Made by a program: the position numbers and the translations under genes. The notes under the pieces were generated by a model, which was given only the letters and a program-made list of their open reading frames with translations, was not told the DNA's origin and did no database searches. A DNA stretch of 31,040 nucleotides from an uncultured Ignavibacteria bacterium (GTDB lineage Bacteria > Bacteroidota > Ignavibacteria > SZUA-365): positions 1 through 31,040 of the forward strand of contig CAJXSA010000003.1 of the NCBI GenBank assembly GCA_913060595.1, given 5' to 3'. Shown piece by piece: positions 17,007-26,348 of the stretch. How positions within the stretch are numbered: the stretch's first letter is position 1; every line of letters begins with the position of its first letter.

Positions 17007-19172
17007 TCAGTCACCGAGAAGAATGCGCATCAGCTGCTGTGCGGCACGCGGAATGACGGTGCCGGGACCGAACACCGCAACCGCGCCTTTCTCGTACAGG
17101 TAGTCATAGTCCTGCACTGGGATGACGCCGCCGACCACAACGAGTATGTCGTCTCTCTCGATTGCATGCAGCTCTTCGACCAGCGCCGGAACCAGGGTTT
17201 TGTGTCCAGCCGCCAGACTGGATACGCCGATGATGTGCACGTCGTTTTCCGCCGCCTGCCGTGCCGCCTCCGCGGGAGTCTGGAACAGCGGACCGATGTC
17301 AACATCGAAGCCGAGGTCCGCAAACGCCGTTGCGATGACTTTCGCACCGCGGTCATGTCCGTCCTGACCGAGCTTCGCGATCATGACACGGGGACGCCGT
17401 CCTTCCTTCGCCGCGAACTCGTCTGTCATCGCACGCGCCGCCTGGAAATCGCCGTCATCCCCCGCTTCACTGGAATACACACCTGATATGGAACGTATCA
17501 CTGCCTGATGCCTTCCGAATACTTTCTCCATTGCGTCGGACATTTCACCGACCGTCGCGCGCACGCGAGCGGCGTCGACGCACGCCTCGAGCAGGTTTCC
17601 CTCGCCCTCCGCCACTCGTGTGATGTTCTGCAGGGCGGCATCCACCGCCGCGGCATCACGTTCATCGCGCAGCTTCGCAAGGCGCTGCTTCTGCGCTTCG
17701 AGCACGGCACTGTTGTCGACCTCGAGAATATCAATGGGATCCTCCGTCTCGAGCCGATGCTTGTTCACACCCACAATGGTGTCCTTGCCAGAGTCGATGC
17801 GCGCCTGCTTCCGTGCGGCCGCTTCCTCGATACGCATTTTCGGGAGACCCTCTTCGATGGCACGTGTCATGCCGCCAAGTTTCTCCACTTCATCGAGCAG
17901 TGTCTGTCCACGATGCGCGAGCTCATGCGTCAGGCGTTCAACATAGTACGAGCCGCCCCAGGGATCAACTGCGCGGCAGATCGCCGTTTCATCCTGAATG
18001 AACAGCTGCGTGTTCCGGGCGATGCGCGCGGAAAAGTCCGTCGGGAGGGCAATCGCTTCGTCGAGCGCATTCGTGTGCAGCGACTGCGTGTGTCCCATGG
18101 ATGCGGCAAGCGCCTCGACACAGGTACGGGCAACGTTGTTGAAGGGATCCTGTTCGGTGAGACTCCATCCGGATGTCTGGCAGTGGGTGCGCAGGGACAT
18201 GGACTTCGGATTCTTCGGATTGAACTGACGGATCATCCTGGCCCACAGCATGCGTGCGGCGCGCATTTTGGCGATTTCCATGAAGAAGTTCATGCCGATC
18301 GCCCAGAAGAAGGACAGCCGCGGCGCGAATGCGTCGATGCCGAGTCCCGCGTCGATGCCGGCACGCACGTACTCGAGTCCGTCCGCCAGCGTATATGCCA
18401 TCTCGATATCGGCGGTGGCGCCCGCCTCCTGCATATGGTAGCCGGAGATCGAGATAGAGTTGAACTTCGGCATGTTCTTCGCTGTGAAGGCAATGATGTC
18501 CGACACGATGCGCATCGAAGGTGCCGGCGGATAGATGTACGTGTTGCGCACCATGAACTCTTTCAGAATGTCGTTCTGTATGGTGCCGCTCAGCTTCTCC
18601 ATGCTGACCCCCTGCTCCTCCGCCGCAACGATGTACAGCGCCATGATGGGGAGTACGGCACCGTTCATGGTCATGGACACGGACATTTTGTCGAGCGGGA
18701 TCTGGTCGAAGAGAATGCGCATGTCGAGAATGGAATCGATCGCCACGCCGGCCTTTCCCACATCACCGACGACGCGGGGATTGTCCGAATCGTATCCGCG
18801 ATGTGTCGCGAGATCAAATGCGATGGACAGGCCTTTCTGACCCGCGGCCAGGTTGCGGCGGTAGAAGGCGTTGGATTCTTCCGCGGTCGAAAAACCCGCG
18901 TACTGCCGCACCGTCCAGGGACGCGTGACGTACATGGTGCTGTACGGTCCGCGGAGAAACGGGGGAATGCCGGAAACAAAATCCAGGTGCTCGAGTCCCG
19001 CGAGATCCTCTTCGGTATACAGCGGTTTCACTTCTATATGTTCGGGCGTGGACCACAGAAGACTCTCCGCCTCTGCTCCGCGCGCATCGCGCAGGGCCGC
19101 TTCCCAGTCCGCACGGTTTTTTTTCTCCATGGACGGGAATGCATATGCCATGCTGGAAAAATCGGGTTTCAT
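17007..19172 (-). CDS. mutB: Methylmalonyl-CoA mutase, large (catalytic) subunit
   Basis: This adenosylcobalamin enzyme interconverts succinyl-CoA and (R)-methylmalonyl-CoA, linking propionate metabolism to the TCA cycle. The 721 residues have the full mutase TIM barrel ([48 protein letters not shown]). The C-terminal B12 domain keeps the DxHxxG motif as DGHDRG (D604, H606, G609), which holds the cobalt-coordinating His. An AGGAAG Shine-Dalgarno lies upstream of the ATG at 19172. mutA ends 17 bp upstream, so the two subunits are co-transcribed and form a heterodimer. No meaB-type chaperone GTPase or epimerase gene is adjacent in this window. Confidence 0.98.
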   Translation of the reverse strand: MKPDFSSMAYAFPSMEKKNRADWEAALRDARGAEAESLLWSTPEHIEVKPLYTEEDLAGLEHLDFVSGIPPFLRGPYSTMYVTRPWTVRQYAGFSTAEESNAFYRRNLAAGQKGLSIAFDLATHRGYDSDNPRVVGDVGKAGVAIDSILDMRILFDQIPLDKMSVSMTMNGAVLPIMALYIVAAEEQGVSMEKLSGTIQNDILKEFMVRNTYIYPPAPSMRIVSDIIAFTAKNMPKFNSISISGYHMQEAGATADIEMAYTLADGLEYVRAGIDAGLGIDAFAPRLSFFWAIGMNFFMEIAKMRAARMLWARMIRQFNPKNPKSMSLRTHCQTSGWSLTEQDPFNNVARTCVEALAASMGHTQSLHTNALDEAIALPTDFSARIARNTQLFIQDETAICRAVDPWGGSYYVERLTHELAHRGQTLLDEVEKLGGMTRAIEEGLPKMRIEEAAARKQARIDSGKDTIVGVNKHRLETEDPIDILEVDNSAVLEAQKQRLAKLRDERDAAAVDAALQNITRVAEGEGNLLEACVDAARVRATVGEMSDAMEKVFGRHQAVIRSISGVYSSEAGDDGDFQAARAMTDEFAAKEGRRPRVMIAKLGQDGHDRGAKVIATAFADLGFDVDIGPLFQTPAEAARQAAENDVHIIGVSSLAAGHKTLVPALVEELHAIERDDILVVVGGVIPVQDYDYLYEKGAVAVFGPGTVIPRAAQQLMRILLGD

Positions 19173-19189
19173 TTCTATTACTTCCTGCC

Positions 19190-21295
19190 TTATTGAATTT
19201 CGATTCCGAGTGTCCGCAGCATGTCAGCAAGCGTTGCGCCGACATCAGCCTTGACGTGAATGAACGCGTGAACACCCGCCTCGCGAAGGGCGGGAACGTC
19301 GTCGACCGGATTTCCCGCGACGACGAGCAGCATCGGGTGATCCGCTGCACGCAGGACGTCCATCATCTCGGGGATGGTCTCCCGGTATGCGGCGTCTTCA
19401 CTGCAGGCGACGACGATATCAGCCTTGTTCTCGATGGCGGCACGCGCTGCGTCAGCAGCGCTGGGGAAACCGAGGTTGTCGACGATCTCCATGCCTGCCG
19501 CGCCGAAAAAGCCCGATGCGAACGTGGCACGTGCGCGGCTCCAGTTCACCGCGCCATACGTCGCGAGAAAGACGCGCGGTTTCTTCTCGCTGCGCTCAAC
19601 GGATGCGCGCAGCCGCTCGAAATCCTCGGACGCCCGGAATGCCTGCAACGGTTCGATGGCCGGTGCCTCGGACAGCGCGCGGAGCACATCATGCAGTTCC
19701 GGAATGGTCATTCCTCCCGAAAGCGCCGCATGCATGGCTTCCACAACATTCGCTTCCGCATCCGACACCGCTGCGGAGAATGCCGCCTGCACGGACGCGA
19801 TATCACCGCGTTCTCTCAGAGCTTCCTCGAAATGCTCTCGGAGCGTACTGTTCGCAATCTTCTTTGCTTCAGAACGCGCGAGCGGTTTCTCGGACAGGTT
19901 CGGATACTGATTTGTTCCGACGATGACGTCGCGCCGACGCGAGATATTCTCTTTCTTTTTCCCTGCGGTGCCGGTGATGCGTTCCTGTACGAACCCATCC
20001 TTCAGCGCGGCGAGCATGCCTCCGCGTTTTTCTATTTCGCGGAACATTTCCCAGGCGTGCTGCATCAGAGATTCTGTCAGGTGCTCGACGTAATACGATC
20101 CCGCCGCTGCGTCCGCGACCTGCGAAAGGCGTGCTTCCTCTTTGAGAATGATCTGAAGGTTGCGCGCGATGCGGCGTGAGAACGCGCCGGGACTTCCGGC
20201 GACGTCGTCGAACGGGGCGATGTCCATGCTTTCGGCACCACCGATTGCACCTGCCATCGCCTGCACCGTGCTGCGCAGCATGTTCACGTACGGATCATAC
20301 ACAGTATGCGTCCATTGCGATCCACAAACATGCATGTTCATGGGAGGAATAATCTTCACATCAGGCGTAAACCCTCCGAGGACACGCGTCCACAGCGCAC
20401 GAACCGCGCGCAGCTTGGCAACTTCCATGAAGAAGGTGCTGCCCACGGGGAACGTGAAGCGAATAAAACGGGCTGCCGTCTGCGCATCCACACCGCGCTC
20501 CTGCAGCTGATGCAGATACTCGACGCCTGTCGCCAGAACACAGGCAATTTCTTCGACCGCACTTGCGCCGGCATTGTGCCACGGTTCGCCGCTGACGCCG
20601 ACGACAGTGCTATCAGGAAGATGCTTCGACGCATATCGGACGCTGTCGGCCATGACACGGAACACCGTGTCTTCCGACCACGGCAGAGATCCCTCCTGCA
20701 TCAGGATGGCGACCGGATCATAGCCCACATTCAGCCCGTTCACCTCCGCATCCGCAGCCAGGGGCACGAACATCGGGGAAGAAATGCCCGCATGCAGATC
20801 AATGCCTTCGAGCGCGGGCAGTTCTCTCAGGAAGCCTGTGAACACATCGGCCGAGGGCATCCACACTCCGCCGTCAGGCAGCGTATCCATGGATTGCAGA
20901 TTCCGCCCTGTCTGGAGCAGCGCGTGAAAGCGAAGTCCGGCACGGCGCTGTCCACCGGCCACTCCGCGCTCGAGTTCCTCGAGAAGCTCCTCCGTGTCGG
21001 TAGCGCTGTGCGTCTGTGAAATGGTCCAGGCGTTCTCTGTATTCCCGGACAGGCGGCTGCCACGCAGATATGGTGCGAAGCCGGGCATCGATCCGAGATG
21101 CTCGAGCTTTTCCATGTCCTCGCGGAAATACATTGGCTGGACGGAAAAGCCTTCATAGCTCCGCCAGACAAGTTTTTTGTCGAAATCCGCTCCCTTCAAA
21201 TCTTCCTGTACGAGATCCATCCACCTTTTCCTGGTGACGGCCTCAAATTCCTCGAAAAGAAACTGCTCTTTCTTTTCGTGTTCTTCTACGCTCAT
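19190..21295 (-). CDS. mutA: Methylmalonyl-CoA mutase, small (non-catalytic) subunit
   Basis: A 701-residue mutase paralogue that pairs with MutB. It shares the barrel layout ([43 protein letters not shown]). The C-terminal flavodoxin-like domain lacks the cobalamin-binding DxHxxG: the matching stretch reads [16 protein letters not shown], so the His ligand is missing, as expected for the small subunit. ATG at 21295. The two-subunit form (rather than a fused or homodimeric mutase) with the small subunit first is common in Bacteroidota, Actinobacteria and others. No cobalamin riboswitch is visible in the 118 bp upstream. Confidence 0.97.
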   Translation of the reverse strand: MSVEEHEKKEQFLFEEFEAVTRKRWMDLVQEDLKGADFDKKLVWRSYEGFSVQPMYFREDMEKLEHLGSMPGFAPYLRGSRLSGNTENAWTISQTHSATDTEELLEELERGVAGGQRRAGLRFHALLQTGRNLQSMDTLPDGGVWMPSADVFTGFLRELPALEGIDLHAGISSPMFVPLAADAEVNGLNVGYDPVAILMQEGSLPWSEDTVFRVMADSVRYASKHLPDSTVVGVSGEPWHNAGASAVEEIACVLATGVEYLHQLQERGVDAQTAARFIRFTFPVGSTFFMEVAKLRAVRALWTRVLGGFTPDVKIIPPMNMHVCGSQWTHTVYDPYVNMLRSTVQAMAGAIGGAESMDIAPFDDVAGSPGAFSRRIARNLQIILKEEARLSQVADAAAGSYYVEHLTESLMQHAWEMFREIEKRGGMLAALKDGFVQERITGTAGKKKENISRRRDVIVGTNQYPNLSEKPLARSEAKKIANSTLREHFEEALRERGDIASVQAAFSAAVSDAEANVVEAMHAALSGGMTIPELHDVLRALSEAPAIEPLQAFRASEDFERLRASVERSEKKPRVFLATYGAVNWSRARATFASGFFGAAGMEIVDNLGFPSAADAARAAIENKADIVVACSEDAAYRETIPEMMDVLRAADHPMLLVVAGNPVDDVPALREAGVHAFIHVKADVGATLADMLRTLGIEIQ

Positions 21296-21392
21296 GATCG
21301 CATCTCTGCTTCGTGATATATATGTTCCAAACCGTTAAAAAACGGGTTGGTACGGACAGGTCGTGATAAATTTAGCGAATTATTGACTGCCG

Positions 21393-21411
21393 AAAAAACA
21401 GGTATCCCTGT
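21393..21411 (-). terminator. Rho-independent terminator of murI
   Basis: On the minus strand the stem ACAGG-GATA-CCTGT is followed directly by a T run (six A's on the plus strand at 21393-21398). It starts 3 bp after the murI stop codon. It is a short stem but well placed, and it separates the glnD-murI unit from mutA. Confidence 0.78.
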
Positions 21412-21413
21412 CG

Positions 21414-22253
21414 TCAGGCGAGGTGCACTTTGGTAACCCGGAGATCGGATTTATCGAGGAAGATTTCGCCAAGCTGCTTGAATTTCTGCGGAACGTCGGA
21501 AACGAAAAACGAGTAGTTCGGCTGTTCTTTTGACGTATTGAGAATGTTGTTCTCCCTGAGGCGCCTTTCCACTTCATACGCCGCGGCCTCTCCCGAGTCG
21601 ATCAGCGTGACCCCCTTTCCCATGACCTCCTGTATGACGCCGTGCAGGATCGGGTAATGTGTGCAGCCGAGGATGAGAGTATCGACCTGCTGCCGGCGAA
21701 GGGGCGCAAGATACTCCTCGGCGACCGAGGCGGCAACCGGGTGACTTCCCCATCCCTCTTCGGCAAGCGGCACGAACAGCGGACATGGGGCAGAAAATGA
21801 TTCGATGGACGCATTGCAGCGTTTCAGAGCACGCGGATACGATTCACTGCCAATGGTCGCATAGGTACCGATCACACCGATGCGCTGATTGCTGCTTGCC
21901 TTGCAGGCAGCGATGGCGCCGGGCTGAATCATTCCCACAATCGGAATGTCGAAATGTGACTTGAGGTCGTCGATCGCAACTGCGGATACGGTGTTGCAGG
22001 CGACGACAATGACTTTTACTCCCTGCTGCATGAGAAAACGTGTATCCTCGAACGCATACTCACGAACCACTTCGGCGGATTTGCTCCCATACGGCACACG
22101 TGCCGTGTCCCCGAAATACGTGATATTCTCATGGGGAAGATGTTTCATCAGGGCATGGACGACAGTAAGTCCCCCTATACCGGAATCGAAAACTCCGATG
22201 CTTTTCTGCTGTTCCGGAATATTCCATGTCGGTATGCGCGAAGAATGTGTCAT
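21414..22253 (-). CDS. murI: Glutamate racemase
   Basis: MurI converts L-glutamate to D-glutamate for peptidoglycan. The 279 residues carry the family motifs: FDSGIGGLT near the N-terminus (catalytic-region Asp23, Ser24), YFGDTARVPYG, the first catalytic Cys in VACNTVSA (Cys86), and the second in LGCTHYPIL (Cys197). ATG at 22253 overlaps the stop of the upstream glnD gene by 4 bp, so the two are probably translationally coupled. A terminator follows within 20 bp. Confidence 0.97.
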   Translation of the reverse strand: MTHSSRIPTWNIPEQQKSIGVFDSGIGGLTVVHALMKHLPHENITYFGDTARVPYGSKSAEVVREYAFEDTRFLMQQGVKVIVVACNTVSAVAIDDLKSHFDIPIVGMIQPGAIAACKASSNQRIGVIGTYATIGSESYPRALKRCNASIESFSAPCPLFVPLAEEGWGSHPVAASVAEEYLAPLRRQQVDTLILGCTHYPILHGVIQEVMGKGVTLIDSGEAAAYEVERRLRENNILNTSKEQPNYSFFVSDVPQKFKQLGEIFLDKSDLRVTKVHLA

Positions 22254-24613
22254 GACTGCGTGAGTTCCGAAATTCTTTCGAGAAGACGTGAGCGCAGCAG
22301 ATCTTTCTGCGTTTCACTGACGAGTGGTTTTCCCTCGGCATCAACAACATAAAAACTGTCTATCACACCATCCACTCGAGTCGCAATTTTGGCAAATACG
22401 ACGTTCAATCCAAACAGGGACAGTTCCGCCGCCAGGCGATACAGAAGTCCGAACGTATCCGGGGCATAGACTTCAACGATTGTCAGCTGTTTCCCGTCGC
22501 TATCCGTATGCGACACATATTCGACTGCTGTCTTGATGTTTTCCCTGGGCAGCTTCCTGAGACGGCGTTTCCACTTGCTGCGGCAACGGTGATAGAGATC
22601 ATCAACATCCAGTTCCCCGGAACAGACGGAACGCACGTACTGGCGCAGCCTCTGCGTCTGTTCCGCGGAAAGATGCTTTCCGCTGATGATGTCCACAACG
22701 CGGAACATGTCAATGACCACCTCGTTCCGCGTCTCGATGGCCGCATCGACGATAGTGATGTCGGCACCGAAAAAGGCAGCGGAAAGGCGGGAAAGCAGTT
22801 GCGGACGATCAACACAGAACAGGGTAACCTCCGAGTACGCACGATGATGCGTGACGTGCATGCGCATCAGTTCGCCTTCGAGTATGTCCTGCACTGCGGT
22901 CTGGAATCCGTGATGGTCCATGCTCGTTGCGGGTTCCACGACCGATTGTCGCACAGGATCCCTTTCCTCTTCTTCCCCGGGGAACAGAAGCATATGTTTC
23001 GCAGCTTCATACAGTTCTGCGAGAAGATCCTTCTTCCACTCTGTCAGTACTCCGGGATTGAGTGCGGACATATCGGCATACGTCAAAACGTACAGCAATC
23101 GAAGTCTCGGCAGCGTTTCCACTCTCGAGACGAATGGTTCGAGTGTCGACCGGTCCCTGAAATTCCTGCGAAACGCAAGCTGTTCCATGCTCAGGTGCTC
23201 ACGCACCAGGAAGCGTACGTCTTCGACGATATCCATTCGCCGGAAGCGACGAAGGATATTCTCCGCCATTTCTGCTCCCACCATCTCATGACGCTGCACA
23301 TCCACCGGTTTCGCGATGTCATGCAGGAGCAGACCGTAGTAAAGAGCGGATACGTCTTCAATTTCCCTGGAGACCGTGGATACGTGTTCCTCGCCGGTAC
23401 GAATGTTCTCACTGGTACGGATGCATCGGAGGGTGTGCTCGTCCGCAGTGAAGAAATGATAGATGTTATGCTGGAAGAAGTGGGACAAGTCCTGGAACTC
23501 GGGAAGGATGCTGCCCAGAATACGCATTTCATGCATGCGTGAAAGTGTCTGATACACATGGGATTCGCGATGCAGAATGGCATCGAACAGGTCCAGGCAT
23601 GCGCGTGAGGTGAAGTCGAAATCATCCCTGGCATCCAACTCGCGCACGAGACCGATGTCAACAGTGCGTGACTCGGCGCCCGCATCGGCAAATGTGCGAA
23701 GTACATCTTCCGCATTGTTCACGGTCACCAACGTTTTCGTTTCCAACACACCCTGCCGGGGCATGTGATCTGAAAACACCAGTTGCAGCGCGACATGCAC
23801 GGTATGCGCGTGCCTGTAATAGTCGCGCATGAACTTTTCCACGGCACGTTTGTCCCTTTCCTCCCCGTACGCGAGGCGGGCAGCGACAGAGCGCTGCAGA
23901 TCGAAATCGAGTGTGTCGTGAAGATGTCCGCTGCATTCATGCATCGCGCTCCGCACGTCCAGAAGGAAACGATAGGAATCGAGCAAGTGCGCCCGGCGCT
24001 TATCCTGCAGCGGGAGCAGGGAAATCATTTCTGTGACGGAAGGCCAGGACTGAGCATCCCCGCACGAAAGTTCCAGGCAGCGATGCAGGAGCCCGATATA
24101 ATACATGGCATGAATGTCACGCAGAGCCCCGGCACTATTCTTTATGTTGGGTTCGAGCAGTGCGAGCGTCTCCCCGTATTGCGCGTGCCGCGCAACGGTC
24201 AAATCATGAAGACGCGTCAGCAATTGGGCCGAATACTGCTCAGCCTGCAGGCACATATCCGTGCGAAGTTCTTCGAACAGGTGGTCATTCCCCGCGACAA
24301 AAACAGCGTCCATCTGCGCAAACCATGACCGCAGATCTTCCTGCATCATGCGTCTGCAATGCTGGAGTGAACGACTGATTACACTGACATGAGTAAGTTC
24401 CAGGTGCATGCGACGCAGTATCTGTTTGACATCAGCGTCAACTGACGTCGCTTCATCATGGAGAAGAAGAAAGTCCGTGTCCGAATGACGGGTCTGCTCA
24501 CCTCTCGCGACGCTCCCGGATACGCAGAGACAGATATGATCCCTTCCGTCACACCGCTCCCACAACTGCCTGACAGCAGAGATATTTTCCGATTCTTGGG
24601 AATATCTCCTCAT
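22250..24613 (-). CDS. glnD: [Protein-PII] uridylyltransferase/uridylyl-removing enzyme, GlnD type
   Basis: GlnD senses glutamine and adds or removes UMP on PII proteins to control nitrogen metabolism. The 787 residues follow the full GlnD domain order. The nucleotidyltransferase has GSVARGEQTRHSDTDF (GS at 33-34, Asp pair at 45 and 47). A linker/GlnE-like segment reads EPNIKNSAGALRDIHAM (~154-170). The HD domain has H393 and the LLHDIAK motif at 429-435, for removal. Two ACT domains for glutamine binding lie at ~595-645 and ~710-770. Transferase and hydrolase residues both look intact. ATG at 24613; the start faces the dnaA-downstream DnaA-box region. No PII gene (glnB/glnK) or amtB lies in the window. 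The 4-bp overlap with murI is noted there. Confidence 0.93.
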   Translation of the reverse strand: MRRYSQESENISAVRQLWERCDGRDHICLCVSGSVARGEQTRHSDTDFLLLHDEATSVDADVKQILRRMHLELTHVSVISRSLQHCRRMMQEDLRSWFAQMDAVFVAGNDHLFEELRTDMCLQAEQYSAQLLTRLHDLTVARHAQYGETLALLEPNIKNSAGALRDIHAMYYIGLLHRCLELSCGDAQSWPSVTEMISLLPLQDKRRAHLLDSYRFLLDVRSAMHECSGHLHDTLDFDLQRSVAARLAYGEERDKRAVEKFMRDYYRHAHTVHVALQLVFSDHMPRQGVLETKTLVTVNNAEDVLRTFADAGAESRTVDIGLVRELDARDDFDFTSRACLDLFDAILHRESHVYQTLSRMHEMRILGSILPEFQDLSHFFQHNIYHFFTADEHTLRCIRTSENIRTGEEHVSTVSREIEDVSALYYGLLLHDIAKPVDVQRHEMVGAEMAENILRRFRRMDIVEDVRFLVREHLSMEQLAFRRNFRDRSTLEPFVSRVETLPRLRLLYVLTYADMSALNPGVLTEWKKDLLAELYEAAKHMLLFPGEEEERDPVRQSVVEPATSMDHHGFQTAVQDILEGELMRMHVTHHRAYSEVTLFCVDRPQLLSRLSAAFFGADITIVDAAIETRNEVVIDMFRVVDIISGKHLSAEQTQRLRQYVRSVCSGELDVDDLYHRCRSKWKRRLRKLPRENIKTAVEYVSHTDSDGKQLTIVEVYAPDTFGLLYRLAAELSLFGLNVVFAKIATRVDGVIDSFYVVDAEGKPLVSETQKDLLRSRLLERISELTQS

Positions 24614-24789
24614 ATCCGCACTCTAACTGTATTCACATTCATTTCTCATGGAAAAAATATGTATTTGTTATTACCGGTGTGGATATGTTGACAAACAGGT
24701 TTATGAGGGGCTAAGTGTTGAAATACCTGCAGATAATGGTGTGCGTTTTCACAAAAAACTTCATGTGCACAACCTGTGCGCCGCCTGTG

Positions 24790-24798
24790 TGTGGATAA
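24790..24798 (-). promoter_or_regulatory. Perfect DnaA box
   Basis: TGTGGATAA on the plus strand is TTATCCACA on the minus strand, the exact consensus DnaA box. It lies 110 bp downstream of the dnaA stop, between the two copies of a 12-bp direct repeat. Confidence 0.8.
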
Positions 24799-24825
24799 CT
24801 TCGCCTGTGCGCCGCGCAGAGAGGA

Positions 24826-24867
24826 AAAAGAAAAAAGGCAGCTTTCCACAGGGGAGAAATTGCCTTT
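24826..24867 (-). terminator. Probable dnaA terminator enclosing a DnaA-box-like site
   Basis: On the minus strand AAAGGCA (24867-24861) pairs with TGCCTTT (24840-24834), enclosing a 20-base loop. It is followed by TTTTTTCTTTTTCC. The loop contains a DnaA-box-like CTTTCCACA (plus-strand 24842-24850). It lies about 40 bp after the dnaA stop. Confidence 0.58.
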
Positions 24868-24907
24868 GTTCGTTTTCCACAGGGTAATCAACCAATTGTG
24901 GACAGGG

Positions 24908-26347
24908 TCAGCGCGAGATGTAGGAAATCTGCTTTTGAAGATGATCGACGTGAGATCGCAGGTTGTCGTCGCGATCGAGTCCTTTTTCAATGGTCTTGCA
25001 TGCGTGGATGATCGTGCTGTGATCTCTTCCTCCGAAATGAAGTCCAATTGTTTTCAGGGAAGCGCGTGTCAGATTCTTGGAAAGAAACATCGCGATCTGC
25101 CGGGGCAGCACTATTTCCTGCTTACGGGTTTTGGCACGGAGGGAGTTTTCTGAAATTTTGAAATGATCCGCCACCATTTTCTGTATCTGCTCGACAGTAA
25201 TGTCTTTCTTCTCTGAATCGATGACGTTTTTGAGAACTTTTTCAGCCAGCATGACATCAAGCGGACATTGCTCCAGCGTGTGACGCGCGATGAGACCGAT
25301 GTAGCAGCCTTCGAGTTCGCGTATGTTTGATTTCACATTCGAAGCGATGAACTCGATGACTTCCTGGGGAATGTCGATATGGTCGCCTTCCGCCTTTTTT
25401 CTCAGAATGGCGATGCGTGTTTCAAGGTCAGGCGGCTGAACGTCAACTGTCAGTCCGCATTGAAAACGCGATATGAGTCGTTCGTCGAGTCCGACAAGGT
25501 CCTTTGGCGGTCTATCGGAGGAAAGAATGATCTGTTTTTTCAGCTGATGCAGCGTATTGAAGGTGTGGAAAAAGGTATCCTGCGTTCTTTCCTTTCCAGA
25601 GAAAAACTGAATGTCATCGACGATGAGCACATCCATGCTCCGGTAGAAATTGGAGAATTCGATGGTGTTGTTTTTCTCGATGGCTTCAACAAAGTCAATG
25701 GTGAATTTCTCACTGCTTACATAGTAGACGCGTTTGTGAGGATTGTTCATCGAAACGTGATTGCCTATCGCCTGGATGAGATGTGTTTTTCCAAGACCGA
25801 CTCCGCCGTACAGGACCAGAGGATTAAAAGCCGTCTCACCGGCGTTGTTGGCGACGTTCAGGGCCGCTGCACGGGCGAACTGGTTTCCATCTCCACGAAT
25901 GAAACTGTCGAAGGTGAATTTCGGATTGAGGTTCGTAACGAAGGGAGAACTGCCATGTTCGATTCCACGCGCGCGCGCGCGCGTGGAACTGCCCGCTTCC
26001 GGCGTATCCTCGGCGCCGGTCGGATACGGATTGTGCTCGAGTGCGTGGGAATTTCCATTGTCACGTGGCACCTTCACCGCGTACTGAAGCTTCGCACTCT
26101 GTCCGAGAACTTCGAAGATGGCGGACTGAATGAGATCGAAGTAGTGCTCTTCAAGCCACTCGTAAAAATAGGTGCTGGGCACCTCGACGGTGAGAAGCGT
26201 CCCTTCGAGCTCTGTCGGAATGATGGGTTCGAACCATGTCTTGAACGTGAGGGGTTTGAGCTGCGGCTCAATGTATTCAAGGCATTGCTTCCAGGCGGAA
26301 ACGGCTGCCGTCTCGGTAGCGACGTGCATAGGCGAGGAGTTATTCAC
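24908..26347 (-). CDS. dnaA: Chromosomal replication initiator protein DnaA
   Basis: DnaA binds 9-bp boxes at oriC, forms an ATP-bound filament and opens the DNA. The 479 residues show domain I (AWKQCLEYIEPQLKPLTFKTW), a low-complexity domain II linker (~95-140) and AAA+ domain III. Domain III has Walker A GGVGLGKTH (181-189), Walker B VLIVDDIQFF and arginine-bearing GLDERLISRFQCGL. Domain IV carries the box-binding signature KTIGLHFGGRDHSTIIHAC. The first start in frame is a GTG at 26347; an ATG at 26329 is an alternative and neither has a clear Shine-Dalgarno. A TTATTCACA box-like site (26340-26348) overlaps the GTG start, suggesting autoregulation. The linker region encodes Arg-Ala repeats over a perfect 26-bp CG palindrome. 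DnaA boxes flank the gene on both sides. Confidence 0.98.
   Translation of the reverse strand: MNNSSPMHVATETAAVSAWKQCLEYIEPQLKPLTFKTWFEPIIPTELEGTLLTVEVPSTYFYEWLEEHYFDLIQSAIFEVLGQSAKLQYAVKVPRDNGNSHALEHNPYPTGAEDTPEAGSSTRARARGIEHGSSPFVTNLNPKFTFDSFIRGDGNQFARAAALNVANNAGETAFNPLVLYGGVGLGKTHLIQAIGNHVSMNNPHKRVYYVSSEKFTIDFVEAIEKNNTIEFSNFYRSMDVLIVDDIQFFSGKERTQDTFFHTFNTLHQLKKQIILSSDRPPKDLVGLDERLISRFQCGLTVDVQPPDLETRIAILRKKAEGDHIDIPQEVIEFIASNVKSNIRELEGCYIGLIARHTLEQCPLDVMLAEKVLKNVIDSEKKDITVEQIQKMVADHFKISENSLRAKTRKQEIVLPRQIAMFLSKNLTRASLKTIGLHFGGRDHSTIIHACKTIEKGLDRDDNLRSHVDHLQKQISYISR
25963..25988. repeat. 26-bp perfect palindrome with (CG)8 core inside dnaA linker
   Basis: The site reads TTCCA, then CG repeated eight times, then TGGAA, and is fully self-complementary. 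It encodes the STRARARG part of the disordered DnaA domain II. Alternating CG of this length is prone to Z-DNA and, as a palindrome, to cruciform or mRNA hairpin formation. It lies in a region free of structural constraint on the protein. Confidence 0.9.
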
Positions 26348-26348
26348 A
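26340..26348 (+). promoter_or_regulatory. DnaA-box-like site overlapping the dnaA start codon
   Basis: TTATTCACA differs from the consensus TTATCCACA at one base and covers the GTG start of dnaA. DnaA commonly represses its own gene from such sites, so a role in autoregulation is plausible (inference). Confidence 0.5.

Larger units (their letters stand above)
24614..24907. other. Candidate oriC part 1: DnaA-box cluster downstream of dnaA
   Basis: This gene-free stretch of ~294 bp between dnaA and glnD holds a cluster of DnaA-box-like 9-mers. One is perfect, TGTGGATAA at 24790-24798. Near matches are TGTGGATAT 24678-24686, CTTTCCACA 24842-24850, TTTTCCACA 24873-24881 and TGTGGACAG 24897-24905. 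The end near glnD (about 24625-24672) is AT-rich and could unwind. A 12-bp direct repeat CCTGTGCGCCGC (24773-24784 and 24804-24815) brackets the perfect box. dnaA-flanking box clusters are the known form of bipartite origins. Together with the strand switch just upstream of dnaA this supports an origin here, but GC skew was not computed. Confidence 0.68.

Noticed and set aside
17508..19196. 562-residue plus-strand frame
   Set aside because: Antisense shadow of mutB; it has no signal peptide, motif or ribosome-binding site.
21296..21413. Possible cobalamin riboswitch before mutA
   Set aside because: The gap is only 118 bp and shows no B12-box or multi-helix layout; it holds the murI terminator.
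24646..25047. 133-residue minus-strand frame across the DnaA-box region
   Set aside because: Overlaps the dnaA 3' end in another frame and runs through the box cluster and terminator.
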